From Lachnospiraceae bacterium (GTDB lineage: Bacteria > Bacillota > Clostridia > Lachnospirales > Lachnospiraceae), in contig CAAEEI010000044.1 of NCBI GenBank assembly GCA_900754855.1, positions 1-24,704 of the forward strand: a stretch of 24,704 nt of DNA. The letters are read 5' to 3'. The notes beneath the pieces are model-generated. The model saw only the letters and a program-made list of their open reading frames with translations. It was not told where the DNA came from and searched no databases. Positions 1 through 5,751 of the stretch are shown here, piece after piece. How positions within the stretch are numbered: position 1 is the stretch's first letter; each line of letters starts with the position of its first letter. Position numbers and translations under genes: made by a program.

Positions 1-1506
1 TCAGAAACAGACGACAGCCATAGTATTCAGAATCAGAAATCAATGTTACTTCAATATTCATTAGAGCATGGTTGGGAAGTCTATAATATTTACAGTGATG
101 ATGACTACACTGGCGCTGACAGACGACGACCAGAGTTCAACCGACTGTTGGAGGACGCAAAGAACAGAAAATTTGATATTGTCCTTTGTAAAACACAATC
201 CCGTTTCACCAGAGAACTGGAGTTAGTGGAAAAATATATTCACGGACTTTTCCCTATCTGGGGTATTCGTTTTATCAGTATTGTAGATAATGCAGATACT
301 GATAATAAAGGGAATAAAAAATCACGACAGATTAATGGTCTGGTGAATGAATGGTATTTAGAAGATATGTCAGAAAACATTAAAAGTGTTCTGAACGTCA
401 AAAGAAGGAACGGACACCATATCGGCGCATTTGCTCTATATGGGTATAAAAAAGACCCAGATGTAAAAGGTCACTTGATTATTGATGAAGAAGCGGCAAA
501 AGTCGTCCGGGAAGTTTTTACACTGTTCTCACAGGGGTATGGGAAAACTGCTATTGCTCGTATGCTGAATGACCGAGGTATTCCAAATCCAACAGAATAC
601 AAACGGCTTCATGGTTTACGTTACAAACAGCCTACCAGAAAAAATAGTACCTTATGGAAATATTTCGCTATTTCCGATATGCTGACAAATGAAATTTATA
701 TCGGAAATATGGTTCAAGGAAAATACGGCAGTGTTTCGTATAAGACAAAACAAAATAAGCCCAGACCTAAAGAGGAATGGTACAGAGTAGAGGGAACACA
801 CGAACCGATTATTGAGAGTGAATTATGGGACAGAGTTCAAACTCTGATAGCTCAAAAGGCGAAACCGTTTGCTGTTGGGAAGATTGGTCTATTTGCCAGA
901 AAAGCCAAGTGTATGAATTGTGGCTATACGATGCGTACAAACAAACAAGCAGATGGCAGAAGGTATTTACAATGTTCCAGTCGTCATGTAGCAAAAGATG
1001 CTTGTATCGGTGCATTTATTTCTGTATCGAAACTGGAAAAGGCAGTAATTGATGAATTGAATCGATTGTCCGCAGAATATCTTGATAAAGATGGGCTTGA
1101 ACAGGATGTGCATTTCAACAATGATCTGCGAGGACAGAAGGAATCTTTGGAAAATGAGATAGTTGCATATCAGAAAAAAATTACTGAATATGCGAAAGGA
1201 ATCCGTGAATTATACTTAGACAAAGTAAAAGGTATTCTTTCAGAGATAGATTATCTGGATTTATCCAAAGATTTCAGAGAACAAAAAGAAAGGCTCGAAA
1301 GACTGGTTATGGATACGCAGAAACAGCTTGATGTTATTGAAAGAAAAATGCAAGTTGGCGACAATCGCCGCCAGTTAATTGAGCAATATACAAATCCTGG
1401 GCATTTAGATAGGGAAACCGTTGAAAAGTTGATTGATTACATATTAGTCGGCAGGAAAAATCCTGAAACTAAGGAAGTACTTGTCGAAATACATTGGAAT
1501 TTCTAA
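1..1506 (+). CDS. Large serine recombinase, TnpX/TndX-like (5' end outside window)
   Basis: This is the site-specific integrase/excisionase of a mobile element. The reading frame is open from base 1, so the gene starts upstream and the nucleophilic serine region (YxRxS) is not visible. Visible parts, in order, are: the rest of the resolvase catalytic fold (SIQNQK, YTGADRRRPEF, SRFTRELE); a recombinase domain at roughly residues 140-280; a zinc ribbon (CMNCGYTMR, then cysteines in YLQCSS and KDACIG); and a long Lys/Glu-rich coiled coil. The C-terminus IHWNF is typical of recombinases carried by clostridial ICEs. Methionine 43 is internal, not the start. About 500 residues are present, so only roughly 30 to 50 are missing. 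It probably mediated insertion into cotJC next door. Confidence 0.9.
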   Translation, partial: SETDDSHSIQNQKSMLLQYSLEHGWEVYNIYSDDDYTGADRRRPEFNRLLEDAKNRKFDIVLCKTQSRFTRELELVEKYIHGLFPIWGIRFISIVDNADTDNKGNKKSRQINGLVNEWYLEDMSENIKSVLNVKRRNGHHIGAFALYGYKKDPDVKGHLIIDEEAAKVVREVFTLFSQGYGKTAIARMLNDRGIPNPTEYKRLHGLRYKQPTRKNSTLWKYFAISDMLTNEIYIGNMVQGKYGSVSYKTKQNKPRPKEEWYRVEGTHEPIIESELWDRVQTLIAQKAKPFAVGKIGLFARKAKCMNCGYTMRTNKQADGRRYLQCSSRHVAKDACIGAFISVSKLEKAVIDELNRLSAEYLDKDGLEQDVHFNNDLRGQKESLENEIVAYQKKITEYAKGIRELYLDKVKGILSEIDYLDLSKDFREQKERLERLVMDTQKQLDVIERKMQVGDNRRQLIEQYTNPGHLDRETVEKLIDYILVGRKNPETKEVLVEIHWNF

Positions 1507-1556
1507 GGTTCGCATATCTGGCAGGTCATATTCCAGATTATTGTGAACCATTTTTT
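1507..1556 (+). terminator. Intrinsic terminator or att-arm inverted repeat after the recombinase
   Basis: Immediately after the recombinase stop codon there is an imperfect inverted repeat. GGTTC and TCTGG on the left pair with CCAGA and GAACC on the right, followed by six T residues. This fits a Rho-independent terminator. Because it also sits within about 40 bp of the element boundary, it could be part of the recombinase attachment site. Confidence 0.6.
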
Positions 1557-1574
1557 AAAATTTCATTGTTGTCT

Positions 1575-1820
1575 TTATGAGGTCGCACCATCTGCTGCCA
1601 GATCCTCTGTCAGATCGGTGATGGGATCGCCGGTGGACTGGAAGGTAGCGGAAGAAAACGGAGTTCCGCTGGCTGCCTGCGGCCAGAGACCAGTCGTGTG
1701 ATCCACATAGTAATCGGCGAATCCCTGTTCTTTGATCTGCTCTGCAGTCAGGTTTCTGGTCAACTGATGAACGATAGTGCAGATCATTTCCACATGGTTT
1801 AATTCTTCTGTCCCTATAGA
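1575..1820 (-). pseudogene. cotJC: cotJC middle fragment (manganese catalase-like spore coat protein)
   Basis: Reading down from 1820 the frame gives IGTEELNHVEM, then TIVHQLTRNLT, YYVDHTTG, PQAASG, GDPITDL and EDLAAD. This is the central part of the CotJC/manganese catalase family, about residues 61-136 of a protein normally near 190-200 aa. The EExxH-type motif (EELNH) holds first-shell manganese ligands in the family. It has no start codon of its own with a credible RBS; a GTG at 1793 is internal. It ends at 1575 after a foreign tail, at the edge of the large recombinase element. The C-terminal third, with the other metal ligands (REREIVH region), is missing from the window. It is the continuation of the fragment at 3499-3705, from which it is separated by a second insertion. 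Confidence 0.85.
1805..1818. repeat. Left core direct repeat of the intervening element
   Basis: CTTCTGTCCCTATA matches the copy at 3513-3526 at 13 of 14 positions; the mismatch is C here and A there. On the minus strand it encodes I-G-T-E of cotJC. It is the likely strand-exchange region on this side (attL- or attR-like). Confidence 0.7.
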
Positions 1821-1829
1821 AGCATCGAA

Positions 1830-1868
1830 AAAGGCTTCCCGGCATAAAGTAGGATAAAGCCTTTATGC
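1830..1868. repeat. Nested inverted repeats between element end and recombinase gene
   Basis: AAAGGCTT (1830-1837) pairs with AAGCCTTT (1857-1864). An overlapping pair, GCATAAA (1842-1848) and TTTATGC (1862-1868), offers an alternative fold. The site lies just inside the element end and 18-56 bp upstream of the recombinase start, so it could bind the recombinase or control its expression. CATAAAGTA at 1843-1851 fits a sigma-K-type -10 pattern, but no matching -35 is apparent. Confidence 0.45.
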
Positions 1869-1885
1869 GAAAGGAAGCAGCGTAG

Positions 1886-2830
1886 ATGGATAAAAAAGAA
1901 AATGGTGCGGAATATTATGAGAGTCTGAATCAGAAACGGGAAGAAAGCAGTGAAAGAGTCCGGGTAGCGGCATATTGCCGGGTATCCACCGATAAGGAGG
2001 ATCAGGCCCATTCCTTTGCCAGCCAATGTCGGTATTTTCAGGAATATATCCAGCGCCACCCCCGGTGGGAATTATATGCTGTTTTTGCCGATGAAGGGAT
2101 ATCCGGAACCAGTACGAAAAAAAGAAAAGCTTTTAATCAGATGATCGCAGATGCCTGTCAGGGGAAAATGGACTGGATCATTACTAAAGAGATTTCCCGG
2201 TTTGCAAGGAATACGCTGGACAGTATTTATTATACCAGAGAGTTAAAACACTATGGCGTGGGAGTTATTTTTCTTAACGATGGATTAAACACCATGGAAG
2301 GCGATGCGGAACTTCGTCTGGCCATTTTGGCTTCAATAGCACAGGAAGAGAGCCGGAAAACATCGGAAAGAGTAAAGTGGGGGCAGAAGCGGCGGATGGA
2401 ACAGGGGGGTGTCTTTGGAAGGAGTATGCTGGGTTACGATGTCAGAGGAGGGAAAATGTACAGAAATGAAGAAGGGGCGGAGGTTGTCCGTCGGATTTTT
2501 CATAAATTCGTGGAAGAAGGAAAAGGAACCCACAGGATTGCCCGGGAACTTCTGGAAGAAGGAATAAAGCCAATGCGAGCAAAAATCTGGCATAATACGG
2601 TGATTTTGCGCATTCTGCGCAATGAAAAATATTGCGGCGATCTGGTGCAGAAGAAAACCTATACGCCGGATTATTTATCCCACGATAAAAAATATAACCG
2701 GGGACAGGAGGAGTTTGTCATTCTCCGAAACCACCATACCCCGGTAATCTCCCGCGAATTATTTCAAAGAGCCAATGCGATTCTCGATCAAAAATCCCGG
2801 AAAAAAGAAGAAGCTCAGGAGCGAACCTGA
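1886..2830 (+). CDS. Short serine recombinase lacking the zinc-ribbon region
   Basis: Probable recombinase of the 1.7-kb element splitting cotJC. The N-terminal resolvase domain (about residues 25-170) has the catalytic AAYCRVST segment, the conserved arginine region ISRFARNTLD, and LAILASIAQEESRKTSERVKWG leading into the long helix. A recombinase (PF07508-type) domain follows, at about 180-285 (GYDVRGGK, GTHRIARELLEEGI, ILRNEKYCGDLV). The protein stops at 314 aa, just after the RANAILDQ segment where relatives of 450-550 aa continue into a CxxC zinc ribbon and coiled coil. No continuation is seen in other frames, because the convergent S-component gene overlaps its last 16 bp. The start is preceded by GGAAG. 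It may be a decayed integrase, or a minimal one needing a partner such as the recombinase at the left edge. Confidence 0.85.
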   Translation: MDKKENGAEYYESLNQKREESSERVRVAAYCRVSTDKEDQAHSFASQCRYFQEYIQRHPRWELYAVFADEGISGTSTKKRKAFNQMIADACQGKMDWIITKEISRFARNTLDSIYYTRELKHYGVGVIFLNDGLNTMEGDAELRLAILASIAQEESRKTSERVKWGQKRRMEQGGVFGRSMLGYDVRGGKMYRNEEGAEVVRRIFHKFVEEGKGTHRIARELLEEGIKPMRAKIWHNTVILRILRNEKYCGDLVQKKTYTPDYLSHDKKYNRGQEEFVILRNHHTPVISRELFQRANAILDQKSRKKEEAQERT

Positions 2831-3342
2831 ATAAATTCCCGGACGTGCGCCCGCTCAAAAACAGCGGCGATCACGTAGTACACGGCGATATTCACCACAC
2901 CTTCAGCGATCAATCCCGGCGCAGAAGCCAGTCCGGCAGCAAAACTGCCATAAAGAAGGCAGCCGGCAGCAACATAGCCAAAAACCATCCATGCCATACT
3001 GAGGAAGGCAGCCAGAGCATTGTGGACGCCAAACAGGCGGAAGTTCCCCTTCTGATCGGTCATCAGCCAGCAGGCTATGAGGGCGATGCCCATTTTGATC
3101 AGGAACGTCGGGATGATCCACTGGACGTATCCGGTAAGCAGGTCCGCCATGGAAGAGCCGATGGCGCTTGCCCAGATGGCTTCTTTTTTGCCCAGATAGG
3201 CTGCGGCAATCAGGATGAATGCATCGCCCAGATGGGCATAACCTAGAGGAATCGGTATCTGTACGATCATAGTCATAATGCAGATTAAGGCGGTCATCAA
3301 AGCGCCGCAGCAAAGAGAAAAAGTCGTTGTCTTGTTTTTCAT
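2815..3342 (-). CDS. ECF transporter S component (PF07155-like)
   Basis: A hydrophobic 175-aa membrane protein with about five or six membrane segments. The region IPIPLGYAHLGDAFILIAAA, followed by ADLLTGY and a later IKMGIALIA, is characteristic of the ECF_ribofla_trS/HmpT-type S-component family. Such proteins bind a vitamin or vitamin precursor and work with a shared EcfAA'T energizing module, which is not in the window. The specific substrate cannot be read from the sequence. GAGGTGA lies 7 nt before the ATG. The gene is cargo inside the element that splits cotJC, converges on the recombinase with a 16-bp overlap, and has its own promoter at 3405-3432. Confidence 0.8.
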   Translation of the reverse strand: MKNKTTTFSLCCGALMTALICIMTMIVQIPIPLGYAHLGDAFILIAAAYLGKKEAIWASAIGSSMADLLTGYVQWIIPTFLIKMGIALIACWLMTDQKGNFRLFGVHNALAAFLSMAWMVFGYVAAGCLLYGSFAAGLASAPGLIAEGVVNIAVYYVIAAVFERAHVREFIQVRS

Positions 3343-3381
3343 TGTCTGTCACCTCATTTTATGATCTTTCCGTAAACATCG

Positions 3382-3432
3382 GAGAAAGCTTTCTCATGGA
3401 AAAGAGTATAACAATAAACTGACATTAGTAAA
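3382..3432 (-). promoter_or_regulatory. Promoter and palindrome upstream of the S-component gene
   Basis: On the minus strand there is a -35-like TTTACT (3427-3432), a 16-bp spacer and a good -10 TATACT (3405-3410). Just downstream, where the transcript begins, lies the perfect 14-bp palindrome GAGAAAGCTTTCTC (3382-3395). It could be an operator or form a hairpin. No known vitamin riboswitch was recognised in this short leader. Confidence 0.6.
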
Positions 3433-3498
3433 AGGTTCAATTTACGTTTGTTTTTTAAGGTCAGATTGTGAAATGCCTTTGGGCAAAAGGTCAGTTTT

Positions 3499-3705
3499 TT
3501 ATCCCGCCGGGGCTTCTGTACCTATATCGGTCAGTATTCCCATGACTTCTCGATAAGGCATGGCGAAACGCTGAGAGAGATAGCGCATGGAAGCTCCGGT
3601 TTCTCCATCCGGCCCACCGAACTGGGTAATGATCGCTTTGGCCATCCGGGCGTCTGTCCGGCGGATGTTGACAGGATACTGTAATCTTTTTTCGTAATTA
3701 AACAT
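3499..3705 (-). CDS. cotJC: cotJC 5' part (interrupted manganese catalase-like coat protein)
   Basis: The N-terminus reads MFNYEKRLQYPVNI, then ITQFGGPDGE, SMRYLSQRF and ILTDIGTE, as in CotJC/Mn-catalase proteins of about 190 aa. After GTE (codon ending at 3514) the sequence enters the inserted element and reads APAG followed by a stop at 3499. Only the first 64 or so residues are therefore CotJC. The ATG directly abuts the cotJB stop (TAAATG), with GAGGGGGA upstream as RBS, the normal cotJBC arrangement. The split falls exactly before the metal-ligand motif EELNH, so the fragment alone cannot be a catalase. If the element is excised in the mother cell, the gene would be rebuilt in frame up to the second insertion near 1590. 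Confidence 0.85.
   Translation of the reverse strand: MFNYEKRLQYPVNIRRTDARMAKAIITQFGGPDGETGASMRYLSQRFAMPYREVMGILTDIGTEAPAG
3513..3526. repeat. Right core direct repeat of the intervening element
   Basis: CTTCTGTACCTATA, differing at one position from the copy at 1805-1818. On the minus strand it encodes I-G-T-E at the point where CotJC similarity ends. Together the two repeats mark the recombination core. Confidence 0.7.
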
Positions 3706-3954
3706 TTAACATTCCCCCTCCCAAGGCCAAGGCTGTGTTGCCCATTGCCAGCAGTTATCCGGCTGGGCAGTGTCCAGCGTCAGCGGACCGAAACGCACGG
3801 AATATTCGTGAAGAGCCTGTCGGCGCGCTTTACTGAAATGTTCGAAATATTCAAGGGCCTCCGTATCTTTTGGATGGGTGTCGAGGTAGAGAGAGGCATC
3901 AAGGGCGGCGAAGCTGACAGCGTCAATATAAAATAAAAGATGTTTTTTCTCCAT
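3706..3954 (-). CDS. cotJB: Spore coat protein CotJB
   Basis: A small inner spore-coat protein. MEKKHLL, SLYLDTHP, ALEYFEHF, YSVRFGPLTLD and the terminal WATQPWPWEGEC are diagnostic of CotJB. Length from this ATG is 82 aa, matching the family. Earlier in-frame starts exist at 3975 (ATG) and 3963 (GTG). The AGGAG at 3976-3980 touches the 3975 ATG, so that codon is probably too close; GTG 3963 or ATG 3954 is more plausible, and homology favours 3954. The gene follows cotJA closely and its stop abuts the cotJC start, so the three are one operon. Confidence 0.85.
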   Translation of the reverse strand: MEKKHLLFYIDAVSFAALDASLYLDTHPKDTEALEYFEHFSKARRQALHEYSVRFGPLTLDTAQPDNCWQWATQPWPWEGEC

Positions 3955-3962
3955 GTTAGACA

Positions 3963-4157
3963 CTAGCGCATGCATCTCCTTCCGGTGAATGGTAAATTCA
4001 GATTTTCAAAAATTGTCCCTTCCTTTAAGGCGTCTTCGGCTTTATAAATATTTCCCCAGCTCTGCCATGGAACGTAAGCCATGGCCAGTGGAAGAGAATC
4101 CACATTTTTCATTGCCGTTTCCGGAAAGCAGGAAAACGGGGTTTTCATTCCTTCCAT
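3963..4157 (-). CDS. cotJA: Spore coat associated protein CotJA
   Basis: A 64-aa protein whose LAMAYVPWQSWGNIY, LKEGTIFENLNLPF and terminal GRR segments match clostridial CotJA, which helps place the CotJC catalase in the spore coat. The start was chosen at the ATG (MEGMKTP) 9 nt after GGAG in GAAAGGAGACGAAGA. A longer upstream open frame to 4250 reads hydrophobic non-family sequence and was rejected. It is the first gene of cotJABC. The operon lies downstream of, and codirectional with, the LacI-type gene. Confidence 0.85.
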   Translation of the reverse strand: MEGMKTPFSCFPETAMKNVDSLPLAMAYVPWQSWGNIYKAEDALKEGTIFENLNLPFTGRRCMR

Positions 4158-4191
4158 TCTTCGTCTCCTTTCGGATGATTTGTACAATAAC

Positions 4192-4199
4192 AGTATATG
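4192..4199 (-). promoter_or_regulatory. Possible sporulation (sigma-E-like) -10 element for cotJABC
   Basis: The minus strand has CATATACT about 35 nt upstream of the cotJA start, matching 6 of 8 positions of the sigma-E -10 consensus CATACAAT. A convincing -35 was not found. cotJ is sigma-E-dependent in Bacillus subtilis, which is the reason for suspecting this site. Confidence 0.3.
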
Positions 4200-4249
4200 A
4201 AAAAAGAAGAAGAGTGCGACAAATCCACAGGAGATACAGGAAAACGACA

Positions 4250-5338
4250 CTACAGAGAATGTCTGCGGGCTTTGCCGGTGCTTTTGCGGATGATGAGCTG
4301 GGGCTCATACTCCATGTGCATGATGTAATTTCGCTCGGTTTTGTTCTTTTTTTGTTGGTTTTTTCGGTAAATCATATCGACAGCTTCCCGTCCCTTTTGT
4401 GCGGAAGCGTGATCGATGGTCGTCAGAGAAATCTGCGGCATGGAAGCCAGAGAAATATTGTCAAATCCGCAGACGGAATAATCGGCCGGTATGCGATAGC
4501 CATGATCGAAGATGGCGCCCATGATGCCCAGAGCTGCCATGTCGTTATTGCCGATAAAAGCGGTGGAAGGCGTGTGTTCGGCTAGGGCCTGCGCAGCCAG
4601 GTCATAACCGTTTTGGTATTCGGCATTTTCCCGCGCATAACGGTCATAAGAAGGCTGATTTGGGTAACGGACGTCGATGTACTCCACAGGAAGGTTATGG
4701 TCGCGGAAACTTTGCCTTACGCCTTCCAGTCGGTGTATCCGTCCGATTTCCCGGGAGCGGATCGGAGTCGAGATGTAAGTAATTCTGGTGTGCCCCAGAG
4801 AAAGAAGGTATTCGCCAAGCATATATCCGGGTTTTTTACTGTCCAGTTCAACGGAATCAAAGTGGCAGGAAGGCGGTTTATCTCCTACGGAAATGACGGG
4901 AATCTGCCGGGACAGACTGTTGATTTTCTGGATGTTATGCAGCGGATAGAGGGAAATGATCCCGGCAAGTTCCGTGCGGGAGAGAAGATCCAGATAGGTT
5001 TCTTCAATAAAGGCGTCCCGGAAAGTAGAGACGTTCATGACCGTGTAGCCATAGTTTTGCGCCTGTTTCGTAATGGAATGTATCATCAGGGAATAATATC
5101 CATTGGCAGCAAGAGGGCACAGGATGATGATGGTATCGGATAAAATTTTTGCTTTGTTTTTTTCTTTTGCGGGAGATTTTTTATACCCCATTTTCCGGGC
5201 GGTCTCCCGCACCTTTTGTACGGTATCTTCTGAAAAAGATACATCAGGTCTGTTGCTTAAAATCATGGAAACCGTAGACTGGGAAACGCCCAGTACCTCG
5301 GCAATATCTCTGGTTGTTACTTTATTTCTTTTTCCCAT
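4250..5338 (-). CDS. LacI/GalR-family transcriptional regulator
   Basis: A DNA-binding repressor, 362 aa, the usual length for the family. The N-terminal helix-turn-helix is VTTRDIAEVLGVSQSTVSMILSNRP. The hinge region KVRETARKMGYK is followed by a periplasmic-binding-protein-like sensor domain (IIILCPLA, GIISLYP, GHTRITYIS, FIGNNDMAALGIMGAI, YSVCGFDNISLASMP, LTTIDH). The start is the ATG of MGKRNKVTT, with AAAGGA 6 nt upstream; an in-frame ATG 18 codons earlier lacks support. It is divergent from the GpsA-like gene, and repeated ATTAATCA motifs lie around both promoters, so it probably controls that gene and itself. Its sugar-type effector is unknown. Confidence 0.9.
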   Translation of the reverse strand: MGKRNKVTTRDIAEVLGVSQSTVSMILSNRPDVSFSEDTVQKVRETARKMGYKKSPAKEKNKAKILSDTIIILCPLAANGYYSLMIHSITKQAQNYGYTVMNVSTFRDAFIEETYLDLLSRTELAGIISLYPLHNIQKINSLSRQIPVISVGDKPPSCHFDSVELDSKKPGYMLGEYLLSLGHTRITYISTPIRSREIGRIHRLEGVRQSFRDHNLPVEYIDVRYPNQPSYDRYARENAEYQNGYDLAAQALAEHTPSTAFIGNNDMAALGIMGAIFDHGYRIPADYSVCGFDNISLASMPQISLTTIDHASAQKGREAVDMIYRKNQQKKNKTERNYIMHMEYEPQLIIRKSTGKARRHSL

Positions 5339-5426
5339 TTTGTTCCTTTCTAATACGCAGACAGCGTCCGTTGTTTCCTGTTTCACAGGCAATGATTTTT
5401 GATTTATTTTGATGAATATCAGGATA

Positions 5427-5484
5427 ATTAATCAGAACTGCTTTTGATTAATCATAGTATACCGTTGATGAATAGAATCTGCAA
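5427..5484 (-). promoter_or_regulatory. Promoter of the LacI-type gene with operator-like motifs
   Basis: On the minus strand TTGCAG (5479-5484), a 17-bp spacer and TATACT (5456-5461) form a promoter. Immediately downstream is the palindrome TGATTAATCA (5445-5454), and a related ATTAATCA lies at 5427-5434. Their position at the transcription start suggests autorepression. Confidence 0.55.
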
Positions 5485-5577
5485 TCTCCATCGGAAAAAT
5501 AAAGGAAAAGAAAAGGCCGGAAGCGCTTTGGGCTGGAGGAAAACAGATGAAGGGGAAATTCCCAGAGAAAAATGGAA

Positions 5578-5671
5578 ATTAATCAAAAGAAAAAATTAAT
5601 CAAAAACAGGAAAATATCGCATGAAATAAGGGTGTATGGGATTTGACAACACATTTTGGAGAGGATATAAA
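5578..5671 (+). promoter_or_regulatory. Promoter of the GpsA-like gene with paired upstream motifs
   Basis: TTGACA (5643-5648), 17 bp, then TATAAA (5666-5671) is a near-consensus sigma-A promoter. Two ATTAATCAAAA copies lie upstream at 5578 and 5595, 17 bp apart. They share the core of TGATTAATCA found at the divergent regulator promoter. The rest of the 5393-5751 intergenic region shows no coding potential. Confidence 0.6.
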
Positions 5672-5751
5672 GAGTACGACGAAGGCAAAGAAATTTCTGA
5701 GGGCAGGAAGAAACTGTCGCAGAGGGAAAAAGAGCAAAAGGAGAAAGAAAA

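Larger units (their letters stand above)
1..1590. mobile_element. End of a large serine-recombinase element inserted in cotJC
   Basis: A large serine recombinase gene runs off the left edge and ends at 1506, close to a point where cotJC homology stops abruptly (about 1590). A recombinase gene at the extreme end of an element, reading toward the junction, is the usual layout of Tn4451/Tn5397-like elements and related ICEs. The cotJC coding sequence, read on the minus strand, loses family similarity after its EDLAAD motif. A foreign tail of about four codons then runs to a stop at 1575. The rest of the element and its other end lie outside the window. The exact boundary is inferred from where CotJC similarity stops, so it is uncertain by a few bases. 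Confidence 0.6.
1805..3526. mobile_element. 1.7-kb intervening element splitting cotJC
   Basis: The element lies between two near-identical 14-bp direct repeats, CTTCTGTCCCTATA at 1805 and CTTCTGTACCTATA at 3513, which are exactly 1,708 bp apart. On either side the sequence is CotJC coding sequence in the same reading frame. The right side reads ILTDIGTE and the left side reads IGTEELNH, so precise excision would restore ILTDIGTEELNH, the uninterrupted family sequence. Inside are a serine recombinase near the left end and an ECF S-component gene on the opposite strand. The layout matches recombinase-borne intervening elements of sporulation genes (such as skin in sigK). Whether excision actually occurs is inferred. 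Confidence 0.75.

Noticed and set aside
2845..3246. Plus-strand open frame of 133 aa after the short recombinase
   Set aside because: It mirrors the S-component gene, which has RBS, promoter and family motifs; it is not a lost recombinase tail.
4158..4250. Longer CotJA reading frame with a hydrophobic N-terminus
   Set aside because: The extra residues do not match CotJA and no RBS precedes that start, while the ATG at 4157 has a clear AGGAG.
3989..5143. Two plus-strand open frames (198 and 176 aa) opposite the cotJA/LacI region
   Set aside because: They are opposite strand to a LacI-family gene with clear domain motifs, with no RBS or family match.
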